DNA from: Deltaproteobacteria bacterium | GTDB taxonomy: Bacteria; Desulfobacterota; DSM-4660; Desulfatiglandales; HGW-15 | Assembly (NCBI GenBank): GCA_019308525.1 | Contig: JAFDIC010000303.1 | Span: forward strand, 1 to 5,184 | DNA: 5,184 nt | Direction: 5' to 3' | Shown: piece by piece, positions 1 to 5,184 of the stretch | How positions within the stretch are numbered: position 1 is the first letter of the stretch | Layout of the letters: each line of letters begins with the position of its first letter | The notes under the pieces: model-generated | What the model saw: the letters and a program-made list of their open reading frames with translations, nothing else | Databases searched by the model: none | Told to the model about the DNA's origin: nothing | Program-made: the position numbers and the translations under genes

Positions 1-426
1 GCCGTATCTCCTGTTTACCATCTGAAGGACCTCCTTGCGGGAAAACTTGCCTCTGTTAACCAGGTCACTGATATAGGCATAGGTATCCTTGGCAGTGGGA
101 CAATCACAGGTGGCCAAGGTCTTGTCACACTGCCCGCAGGAGCAATCAAATTCTGAGACAATACTGGCGATCTGGGCCGTATTGTGGGCTGCATATATTC
201 TTTTCTCCTTGTTTTTGCTGATTCCGGAAAAGATTACCACAACAAGGATTGCCACGCCTACCGAGGTAATAGCAACCCATTTCCAGTTGTTGCCCTTTTG
301 GGGTTGTGCAATCTGCCTTCGTTTTTCCCCCGGGATTCTTCTCCCGCAATTGGGACAGAACCTATCACTTGGTTCTAGAAGTTCCCTGCAGCCGGGGCAG
401 AACCTGTTTCGTCTTTTCTTTGCCAT
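1..426 (-). CDS. Zinc-ribbon, membrane-anchored CcmH-like protein (partial, C-terminus beyond left edge)
   Basis: The open frame gives 142 residues and is still open at the left edge. Two CPxC-type pairs (FCPGC with C10/C13, FCPNC with C24/C27) form an N-terminal cytoplasmic zinc ribbon. A hydrophobic segment follows at about residues 50-69. The outer part has a cysteine cluster (C95, C97, C100, C107, C109) and then a helical stretch ending in a motif close to 'G.fsr.EVL.mv..RYG'. In CcmH/CycL proteins an LRCxxC motif is followed by the same kind of helical tail ending in RYG, so I infer a role in thiol reduction of apocytochrome c during haem attachment. The extra cysteines and the zinc ribbon are not part of classical CcmH. 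Of two ATGs at 430 and 426, the second opens the long frame and has GGAG six bases upstream. The family call is moderate because the domain is cut. Confidence 0.75.
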   Translation of the reverse strand, partial: MAKKRRNRFCPGCRELLEPSDRFCPNCGRRIPGEKRRQIAQPQKGNNWKWVAITSVGVAILVVVIFSGISKNKEKRIYAAHNTAQIASIVSEFDCSCGQCDKTLATCDCPTAKDTYAYISDLVNRGKFSRKEVLQMVNRRYG

Positions 427-557
427 TCATCACTCCTTCATAAAACCGTTCATGTATTTCAGAATTGATCCCCTGTTAGTAAAGGGCTTCTAGTGACTGC
501 CTAGTATCAATTGCACGGTGTGTGGTACTGTAAGCCTCTTGGAGACAAGGTGTAGGG
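427..557. other. Intergenic gap with no recognisable element other than the RBS
   Basis: This 131-base gap separates the small membrane protein gene from the CcmH-like gene. I looked for a promoter and a terminator on the minus strand. There is only a weak 4-base stem (CTTG/CAAG near 540-552) with no T-run and no convincing -35/-10 pair. The downstream gene may be read from the promoter at 900-927. Confidence 0.5.
433..436 (-). promoter_or_regulatory. Ribosome binding site of the zinc-ribbon/CcmH-like gene
   Basis: GGAG on the minus strand lies six bases before the ATG at 426. An ATG at 430 is also nearby but is only two bases from this site and opens a different reading frame without the cysteine motifs, so the spacing favours 426. 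Confidence 0.7.
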
Positions 558-848
558 CTATCTTGGGGAAAAGGAGGCAAAGGCCTGCGGAGGTCTAAAA
601 AGGGATGGTAAAACCCCGCGTGGAACAGAGGGCGTGCTCCTGGAGATAAGAAAACCCACGAATATCAGGCTGAAAAACAAGATCCCGCCATGACCAGAAT
701 GGACGGAGGAATGGAGCAAGAAAGGACAAATGCCTTGCCCCCCAAGATCGAGGCCGCCTTTCTCCCCAGGGCACAACTGGGGACCCAAGAGATTCAGAAA
801 GATCCCGAAAGCCAAGACGGTCAAAATGATTACGCGTTTTCTTTTCAT
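558..848 (-). CDS. Small membrane protein of unknown function with a Cys/His-containing middle
   Basis: The 96-residue product is not recognised with certainty. It starts with a basic MKRKR and a hydrophobic segment (about residues 6-23, signal anchor or signal peptide). Next come a short loop with C26 and C41, a CPFLLHSSVHSGH stretch with three histidines, a second hydrophobic segment (about 57-69), and a Pro/Arg/Phe-rich tail containing RPP. This layout resembles the small DUF2946-like or copper-associated membrane proteins, but the resemblance is only architectural. An in-frame TAG lies two codons before the ATG, so 848 is the earliest ATG start; the ribosome site is weak. A strong promoter and dyad lie just upstream, which supports a real, regulated gene. 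The competing frame at 595-873 has no membrane topology and is probably a shadow. Confidence 0.6.
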   Translation of the reverse strand: MKRKRVIILTVLAFGIFLNLLGPQLCPGEKGGLDLGGQGICPFLLHSSVHSGHGGILFFSLIFVGFLISRSTPSVPRGVLPSLFRPPQAFASFSPR

Positions 849-876
849 CGGATTCTACAATCTTGTTATTCAAAAA

Positions 877-895
877 CTATACTATTAGAGTATAG
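877..895. promoter_or_regulatory. Putative operator: 19-base dyad at the predicted transcription start
   Basis: Perfect 7-base inverted repeats (CTATACT at 877-883 and AGTATAG at 889-895) are separated by five bases. The dyad begins four bases downstream of the -10 hexamer, which places it over the expected start of transcription, a classical position for a repressor. The regulator is not encoded in the window. The stem is AT-rich and has no T-run, so a terminator is unlikely. Confidence 0.5.
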
Positions 896-899
896 AAAC

Positions 900-927
900 A
901 TAATATTTAAAAATAATTGGTTGTCAA
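900..927 (-). promoter_or_regulatory. Sigma70-type promoter reading into the small membrane protein gene
   Basis: On the minus strand there is a perfect -35 TTGACA (927-922), a 16-base AT-rich spacer and a -10 TATTAT (905-900, five of six to consensus). Transcription would start near 893 and give a leader of about 45 bases before the ATG at 848. The -35 box begins only nine bases after the stop codon of the upstream gene, so the promoter is packed against the end of the preceding operon. Confidence 0.65.
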
Positions 928-936
928 TAGTTTTTA

Positions 937-2868
937 TCATCCCATGTATAGTCTCAAAAGCAGATTCACAATGACCAGCATGAACAACACAGGCAGAATC
1001 AAGACCTTCAATCTGGTTCTAGCAGAGGGCACGATGTCTTCGAGCGCGGCGTGGGTGCAGCGGATGCTCAGGTAGAGACCGCCAAGCAAGAGGAACCCCT
1101 GGATAAAGGGTATCCATTCCGGGTGAAAGGGTTTGAACGGATAATTGGCCGTGCCGAAAAGATCCCAACCGAACCCCATAGGGTCAGACAAGACATTGAG
1201 TATGTAACTATAGTTCACCATCAACTGGGGCAGACTGAAGGCAATCCACGTGAATATCCCCACAGGGATGAATAGGTATCCCAGCCTCAGGTTCAGGGCC
1301 CTGGCGTTGACCCCCCTACCGCCGGCCATTCCGTTTGACAACCTGGAGATCAGGAGAAATCCGCCGGGAAGAATCAAGAGGGAAAGCCCCCATACGAATG
1401 CAAGGTAGACGACAAAAGGCACTATGGCCCTGGTTTCAGTCACATTGGCGGCGTCCTTGATAAAGCTCCAAGGGCCAAGCATGGTGATGCTGAACAGGAT
1501 GGCTACCGCAAGCATCATGGCTGCGTTGAAGAGCTCATCATAGCCCTTCAGAACCCGGTCTGATCCAAAGGCTCTAACAAAGATGCCCACATTGTCCTTC
1601 GGGCAACTCTTGATGCATTCCGTGCAGAGTCCACAGTAGTTGTTGCGTTTCATGTTTCCTACATACTGCCCCCAAGGACATGCCCAACCATTCGGTCCAC
1701 CCGTGAGACAAGACTTTTCTTTATGCTTCTTGCATGTCTCCCTGTCTATGGCACGAATCTCTGTGACGGAAGCCATGGAATAGGTGCCCAGAAACCCTCC
1801 GACAGGGCAAAGGTATCGGCAGAACACCCTGTTACGATAGACAAGGGCAAGGAGTATGCTGGCAAGGAGAATGGAGAGAAACAAGAAGGCGGTGGCAACG
1901 GGACGGGTAATCAGGATGATACCCGAAGATATCAGTGCGAGGAACAGGAAGTTTTGCAGCCAAATGTTGTCCGTCCATTTCGGCCAGTCCAGCTGGAGAC
2001 CGGTGAATCGATGATGGATGCCTCTGAAAGGTTCGGGAACAAACCTGACGCCGGTCAGAGTCCTCCGGCTGACCCATTCGGCGGGTGCGGGCAGGGGACA
2101 CATAAAACACCAGAGCCTCCCACCAAGGGGAACAAAGACGGCCTTCAAGAGGAACCACCACAGAATCCATACAAAAATGATCGCAATGTTTCTGTTCCCG
2201 ACAGGTGTACCCCAAAGGCTGCTCAAAACGAAGAGGTAGAATACGATGAAGTTGGGCAGGATTACCAGGAACTGAAGACTTCTCAGCCCAACTACCTTCT
2301 TGAGCCATGAGAAACGCTCGAGCAAGTTGATTCGCCTGATGTCCCTGAGTTGAGATTCCGGCCTGTACAGGAATATCAAAAAGAGGCTTGCTGACAGCGA
2401 GATGGACAGGGAGACGGCAAGATGAAAGGGTGTGTTAGGCCTGACGATGAGTTCCCCTGTCATGAAAGGGTGGAGATTACCACAGGTCTGAGTACACCTG
2501 AAGGAGAATTTTCCTTCCCTATCGGCGACAAATTCTATTGCCGGCACCCTGTCCCAGTCCACTTGAAGCTTGCCGTCGTCATCTTCCCAAGTGATCTTTT
2601 CGTAGACGATCCCCTCCTGCTTGATAATCGCCTCCACCCCGTACCCGTCCAGGAGGAAACCATGTGTCACATCGAGAGAAGTTGCCTTTAATATGATCTT
2701 GTCACCCCTATTTACAATGATCCTTGAAGGGGAGTACCCGTACTTTCTGGCCTCCAGGGGGATTTCCTGCGTTTTGTTCTGAAAGGGCAACAGACGGATC
2801 AGAAGAGGTACGGCAATCGCAAGTACCAAGCACAAAAGGACTATGAAAAGAGATCTTTTTCCAGTCAT
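937..2868 (-). CDS. CuA-type cupredoxin fused to a NapH/NosR-like membrane polyferredoxin
   Basis: The 643-residue product has an N-terminal membrane anchor (about 6-27), a periplasmic COX2-like cupredoxin domain (about 38-145), and then about ten more membrane segments. The copper ligands are all visible: H69 in the DVTHGF motif, and C125, Q127 (backbone position), C129, H133 and M136 in CTQTCGNLHPFM, the full CuA pattern CxxxCxxxHxxM. The second part carries NapH/NosR-type cysteines after membrane segments: WCFMCP (C254, C257), FCRYLCPVG (C350, C354), then C379, C387, C397 and a ferredoxin motif CGLCTECIKSCP (C412, C415, C418, C422). By the membrane count, the copper domain is periplasmic and all these Fe-S cysteines are cytoplasmic. 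I infer electron transfer across the membrane between the Fe-S centres and CuA. It is the last gene of a tight operon, 30 bases after the thioredoxin gene. The upstream GAAGGA is far (about 16 bases) from this ATG, but no other start lies in frame after the preceding stop codon. Domain calls are strong; partner and direction of flow are unknown. Confidence 0.9.
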   Translation of the reverse strand: MTGKRSLFIVLLCLVLAIAVPLLIRLLPFQNKTQEIPLEARKYGYSPSRIIVNRGDKIILKATSLDVTHGFLLDGYGVEAIIKQEGIVYEKITWEDDDGKLQVDWDRVPAIEFVADREGKFSFRCTQTCGNLHPFMTGELIVRPNTPFHLAVSLSISLSASLFLIFLYRPESQLRDIRRINLLERFSWLKKVVGLRSLQFLVILPNFIVFYLFVLSSLWGTPVGNRNIAIIFVWILWWFLLKAVFVPLGGRLWCFMCPLPAPAEWVSRRTLTGVRFVPEPFRGIHHRFTGLQLDWPKWTDNIWLQNFLFLALISSGIILITRPVATAFLFLSILLASILLALVYRNRVFCRYLCPVGGFLGTYSMASVTEIRAIDRETCKKHKEKSCLTGGPNGWACPWGQYVGNMKRNNYCGLCTECIKSCPKDNVGIFVRAFGSDRVLKGYDELFNAAMMLAVAILFSITMLGPWSFIKDAANVTETRAIVPFVVYLAFVWGLSLLILPGGFLLISRLSNGMAGGRGVNARALNLRLGYLFIPVGIFTWIAFSLPQLMVNYSYILNVLSDPMGFGWDLFGTANYPFKPFHPEWIPFIQGFLLLGGLYLSIRCTHAALEDIVPSARTRLKVLILPVLFMLVIVNLLLRLYMG

Positions 2869-2898
2869 GTCAGCATGTGGAGCGTCCTTCGGGAACTT

Positions 2899-3510
2899 TC
2901 AGGGTGAAGACGCAACCACTCCTTCATGGTCCAAGAGATATTCGAACATCCTGAGTGAATGCCTGTTGTCCCACTGCCTTGCGCCTACCGCCATACCGAT
3001 CACCCTGTGTTCTCGATCCAAGATGAAAGTGGTGGGAATATTCCTTATCCCAAACATCTGGGCGACCTTTCCGTCTTCGTCCAACAGGGCCGTGAACGTG
3101 AGCTTATGATCCCGGAAAAATTTCCTCACGCGCGTGACAGGCTCCTGCAAGTCAACAGCCAGCATGACGAAGTCCTTGCCCTTGAGTCGGTTGTGTAGTC
3201 TCTCCATCGAAGGCATCTCTTCCCGGCAGGGTGGACACCACGTGGCCCAAAAATTGAGAAACACGATCCTGCCTTTGTATTCGGAGAGCCTCACATTGTT
3301 GCCGTTCATATCAGGAAGAACGATACCGGAGGTTATAGGTATACTGGGCACCTCTGAGATACCCATGCCCTGAAAATACAGGCCCAACTGTTGGCTCCTG
3401 TTTCCGTCTTCAATGGGAGGGCCCTTGGCCCTGTCCTGAAAAACAAGGGTGAGGGCGATAACTATCAGCAAGACGGCTGAAAGAGTTCCAATGATAAGGT
3501 ATTTTTTCAT
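2899..3510 (-). CDS. Membrane-anchored TlpA/ResA-type thioredoxin
   Basis: The product (203 residues from the chosen start) has an uncleaved-looking N-terminal membrane anchor at about residues 4-24, a linker, and a thioredoxin domain of the TlpA/ResA type from about residue 60. The active site is WCPPC (C82, C85) inside FLNFWATWCPPC, and IPT (P139) is the expected cis-proline loop. Such proteins reduce disulfides on the outer face of the membrane: apocytochrome c in the ResA case, Sco and the COX2 CuA cysteines in the TlpA case. It lies directly between ccdA, its usual electron donor, and a CuA protein, its likely client. The ATG at 3510 is preferred over the GTG at 3525 because GAGG precedes it and it starts the basic MKK of the anchor. 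No lipobox cysteine is seen. Confidence 0.92.
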   Translation of the reverse strand: MKKYLIIGTLSAVLLIVIALTLVFQDRAKGPPIEDGNRSQQLGLYFQGMGISEVPSIPITSGIVLPDMNGNNVRLSEYKGRIVFLNFWATWCPPCREEMPSMERLHNRLKGKDFVMLAVDLQEPVTRVRKFFRDHKLTFTALLDEDGKVAQMFGIRNIPTTFILDREHRVIGMAVGARQWDNRHSLRMFEYLLDHEGVVASSP

Positions 3511-3514
3511 AACG

Positions 3515-3518
3515 CCTC
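3515..3518 (-). promoter_or_regulatory. Ribosome binding site deciding the thioredoxin start
   Basis: GAGG lies four bases before the ATG at 3510. It would lie inside the coding region if translation began at the upstream GTG (3525), which has no comparable site. Confidence 0.5.
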
Positions 3519-3536
3519 GACACACCAGGAAAAGGT

Positions 3537-4274
3537 CTAAAGGGAAAACCGGTTCAAGAAGGCCAAGTAACCCGGGATCAGCAGCAGCTTGTTGGTGAAG
3601 ATTAGGACACCCAGGATAATCAAGATGATGCCACTGACAATCTCGATAAGGCGGAGATGCCTCTTAATCCTATCAAAAAACCCCAAGACCCAATTCACCC
3701 CAAGACCCATCAAAAGAAAGGGCAGCCCAAGTCCAAGGGAATAGATCGAAAGTAATACCATTCCCTGGTTCGCCCTTTCAAGGGTGCTCGCATAGGCCAG
3801 GATGCTCCCAAGAATGGGTCCAATGCAAGGGGTCCAACCGAAAGCAAAGGCGGCCCCAATCATAAAGGCGCCCAGAAGGCCGTACTTTTTATCCCTTACG
3901 TTGAAGCGGATTTCCTTGTAGAGCGCTAAATTCCTTATAAGACCCAGCTTGAAGATCCCGAAGAAAATGACCACCAGCCCGGCCAGTTTGGAGAGCAGAG
4001 ATATCTTGGAGGAGACGAACGAACCCATCAATGAGGCAGAGGCCCCCATGGAGATGAAGACCGCGGAAAATCCTAGGACAAAGAACAGGGAGTTTGAGAA
4101 TATGTACAAGTTCCTGCGCGAAAAAAACGGATTTTCGTCTTTGCCTGTCCCTGCTTCCTCAAGGGAGACACCGGAGATGAAGGAAATATAGCCCGGCACG
4201 AGGGGCAGGACACAGGGTGATAGAAAGGAAACCAGGCCCGCGGCAAAGGCCATGTATATGGAGACATCAATCAT
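3537..4274 (-). CDS. ccdA: CcdA-family thiol-reductant membrane transporter
   Basis: This 245-residue membrane protein belongs to the CcdA/DsbD-transmembrane family, which passes reducing power from cytoplasmic thioredoxin to thioredoxin-like proteins outside the membrane. Six hydrophobic segments are visible. The paired redox cysteines sit in the two family motifs: SPCVLPLVPGY (C21) in the first segment and GWTPCIGPILG (C150) in the fourth. Its length is normal for a stand-alone CcdA, with no periplasmic DsbD domains. It begins 27 bases after the cupredoxin gene and ends 26 bases before the TlpA/ResA-like gene, its probable partner. An in-frame TGA just upstream makes ATG 4274 the earliest start; no good Shine-Dalgarno is seen, so translation may be coupled to the gene before it. 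A later ATG (4253) would remove only seven residues. Confidence 0.95.
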   Translation of the reverse strand: MIDVSIYMAFAAGLVSFLSPCVLPLVPGYISFISGVSLEEAGTGKDENPFFSRRNLYIFSNSLFFVLGFSAVFISMGASASLMGSFVSSKISLLSKLAGLVVIFFGIFKLGLIRNLALYKEIRFNVRDKKYGLLGAFMIGAAFAFGWTPCIGPILGSILAYASTLERANQGMVLLSIYSLGLGLPFLLMGLGVNWVLGFFDRIKRHLRLIEIVSGIILIILGVLIFTNKLLLIPGYLAFLNRFSL

Positions 4275-4301
4275 AGCTGAACATCAAAGTTGCAATAGGG
4301 C

Positions 4302-4967
4302 TTACTTGTATAGGACACTGGAAGGAGTTCCTCTCTTGAGGCCAATATTCACTCTGGTCTTTTCGTTCCCCTCTCCTACTGTTACAATCATTTTCTTGCT
4401 TCTGAGTTTTTCATGCCACGTCTTGACGAAGTACTTTCCCGGTGGAAGGGCCTCTATGCCTTTAACTCCGTGAGCCTGCAAATATTCCTTGTCCGGGATT
4501 TCGAAGCTACCTTGATCGTCGGTAACCGCGAAGAACGGGTTTTTCATGACCAGGATGTATGCGAGCATCTCCGCATGGACATCACAGCGGAGCTCCACTA
4601 TACCAGGCTTATCAAAAAGGACGCCCTTGCTCTCCCCCGGACCGTAGCTGCCGAGGTTGAATTTCTTTGCGATTGAAAGTGAGAAAACGTTGTGCTCCAC
4701 CTTGTCATTGTTCGGGAACTCCACCCTCGATCCCACGAGTATGGGTAAAACGTGAGGAATGAAAGTGAGGTTCCGCTGATCCATCACAAACCGGGCCCCT
4801 GAGAGATCGACATCAACCGGGGGCGCCTTGGCAAGGTAAACAAGGACCCCAGCCGGTGATCGTAGGCCTTTGACTTTGATAGTACCCTTGATTCTCCCTG
4901 CCAGTGCATTCAAAGGGACAGCGAGTAGAGCCAAGAGAATTATTCCCGTACACAAGATTCTTTTCAA
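4302..4967 (-). CDS. Secreted type-1-copper cupredoxin, MauL-like 'methylamine utilization protein' family
   Basis: The 221-residue product has a clear signal peptide (MKR, hydrophobic core, cleavage after ALA at about residue 23). A beta-sandwich region follows, then a plastocyanin-like core with FIPHVLPILVGS, FPNNDKVEHNVFS, FDKPGIVELRC and DVHAEM. The predicted type-1 copper ligands are H92, C128, H131 and M134. The remainder (about 146-221), with TDDQGSFEIPD and LPPGKYFVKTWHEKL, is the carboxypeptidase-regulatory-like strand region typical of this family, often labelled methylamine utilization protein. No other mau genes are visible, so that name should not be read as a pathway. It is a likely periplasmic single-electron carrier. 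The start is TTG at 4967, with GGAGG eight bases upstream and no earlier start in frame. It follows the preceding stop by 16 bases, consistent with one operon. Confidence 0.88.
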   Translation of the reverse strand: MKRILCTGIILLALLAVPLNALAGRIKGTIKVKGLRSPAGVLVYLAKAPPVDVDLSGARFVMDQRNLTFIPHVLPILVGSRVEFPNNDKVEHNVFSLSIAKKFNLGSYGPGESKGVLFDKPGIVELRCDVHAEMLAYILVMKNPFFAVTDDQGSFEIPDKEYLQAHGVKGIEALPPGKYFVKTWHEKLRSKKMIVTVGEGNEKTRVNIGLKRGTPSSVLYK

Positions 4968-4975
4968 TTCTTTTG

Positions 4976-4980
4976 CCTCC
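4976..4980 (-). promoter_or_regulatory. Strong ribosome binding site for the TTG-started cupredoxin gene
   Basis: GGAGG sits eight bases before TTG 4967 and immediately after the stop of the preceding gene. It is the best Shine-Dalgarno in the window and is the main reason for accepting the TTG start, which also places the basic residues of the signal peptide at the N-terminus. Confidence 0.8.
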
Positions 4981-4983
4981 TGC

Positions 4984-5184
4984 TCACCACACGCTGCTGG
5001 TGATTATTATGTCTTTTACGGTCCATTTCTTGGTTTCTGCGATGGGACGAACAACAGGCCTGTATACCAACCGGGCCTCCACCCAAGGCTCATCCTGTGG
5101 ATCACTGAGGGCAAATTCGAATCGCAGGTTCAGGGTATCCTTTGGGCGGATACGTGTATCCGAGGCGATACCGGTTGCCTTCCA
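4984..5184 (-). CDS. C-terminal end of an unrecognised protein, possibly a periplasmic multihaem cytochrome (partial)
   Basis: The last 66 codons of a gene entering from the right edge end at TGA 4986-4984. The visible piece contains DTRIRPKDTLNLRFEF, then VEARLVYRPVVRPIAE and a tail WTVKDIIITSSVW. It has no cysteine, no haem motif and no membrane segment. A beta-strand ending with 'D.R..P..T....F.F' and 'VEARL.YR' is something I associate with the C-terminal non-haem part of some multihaem c-type cytochromes, but that is a weak pattern match and the haem region, if any, would lie outside the window. Its position 16 bases before the cupredoxin gene puts it in the same operon, so it is likely a partner in the same redox system. 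Confidence 0.7.
   Translation of the reverse strand, partial: WKATGIASDTRIRPKDTLNLRFEFALSDPQDEPWVEARLVYRPVVRPIAETKKWTVKDIIITSSVW

Noticed and set aside
89..493. A 134-codon plus-strand open frame at the left end
   Set aside because: It is antisense to the zinc-ribbon/CcmH-like gene, whose paired cysteines and good RBS identify the real frame.
595..873. A 92-codon minus-strand frame overlapping the small membrane protein
   Set aside because: It has no membrane topology or motif, and its start at 873 leaves only about 20 bases after the predicted transcription start. The 558-848 frame has a signal-like start and two hydrophobic segments and is preferred, though this is not certain.
870..936. 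A transcription terminator after the CuA-polyferredoxin gene
   Set aside because: The only dyad is AT-rich, short-stemmed, without a T-run, and lies downstream of a good promoter. An operator is the better reading; no terminator is apparent.
1723..2310. A 195-codon plus-strand open frame
   Set aside because: It lies wholly antisense to the CuA-polyferredoxin gene, whose motifs are unambiguous. Its product is hydrophilic, low in structure and has no recognisable motif, so it is a shadow.
937..2868. Naming the large membrane protein nosR or napH
   Set aside because: It shares the cysteine-motif layout but lacks the N-terminal FMN-binding domain of NosR and has a CuA domain not found in NapH. 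No nos or nap gene is visible, so a gene symbol would mislead.
2869..2901. Single in-frame TGA between the thioredoxin and the CuA-polyferredoxin, with the two genes in the same frame
   Set aside because: Read-through or selenocysteine could join the two products, but the CuA gene has its own ATG followed by a membrane anchor, and no selenocysteine-type stem-loop is evident. Ordinary adjacent genes are simpler.

Overview
All supportable genes in this window lie on the minus strand, so the biological reading direction is from the right edge to the left. The content points to an anaerobic or facultative bacterium with periplasmic multihaem and copper electron carriers. A Desulfobacterota-like or related sediment lineage would fit the mix of polyferredoxin, cupredoxin and CcmH-like proteins, but this is a low-confidence inference because no marker gene or rRNA is present.

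Right block (5184 down to 937): five genes follow each other with gaps of only 16 to 30 bases, so they look like one operon. In order they are: the C-terminal end of an unrecognised protein (cut by the right edge); a secreted type-1-copper cupredoxin of the MauL-like 'methylamine utilization protein' family, starting at TTG; a CcdA thiol-reductant membrane protein; a membrane-anchored TlpA/ResA thioredoxin; and a 643-residue membrane protein that joins a CuA-type (COX2-like) copper domain to a NapH/NosR-like polyferredoxin. A coherent model is an electron-transfer module. The last protein would move electrons between cytoplasmic-side FeS clusters and a periplasmic CuA site. The cupredoxin, and perhaps the protein at the right edge, would be periplasmic carriers or partners. 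CcdA and TlpA would keep the CuA cysteines reduced so that copper can be inserted. The individual families are clear; the joint role is inferred.

Middle (about 849-936): an AT-rich gap holds a strong sigma70-type promoter (TTGACA, 16-base spacer, TATTAT) reading leftward. A 19-base dyad lies where transcription should begin, which looks like a repressor operator.

Left block (848 down to 1): a small unrecognised membrane protein of 96 residues follows the promoter. After a 131-base gap with nothing recognisable comes a zinc-ribbon/TM/CcmH-like protein that runs off the left edge. A CcmH-like domain fits cytochrome c maturation and so fits the redox theme of the right block. No RNA genes, mobile elements, CRISPR arrays or convincing terminators were seen.
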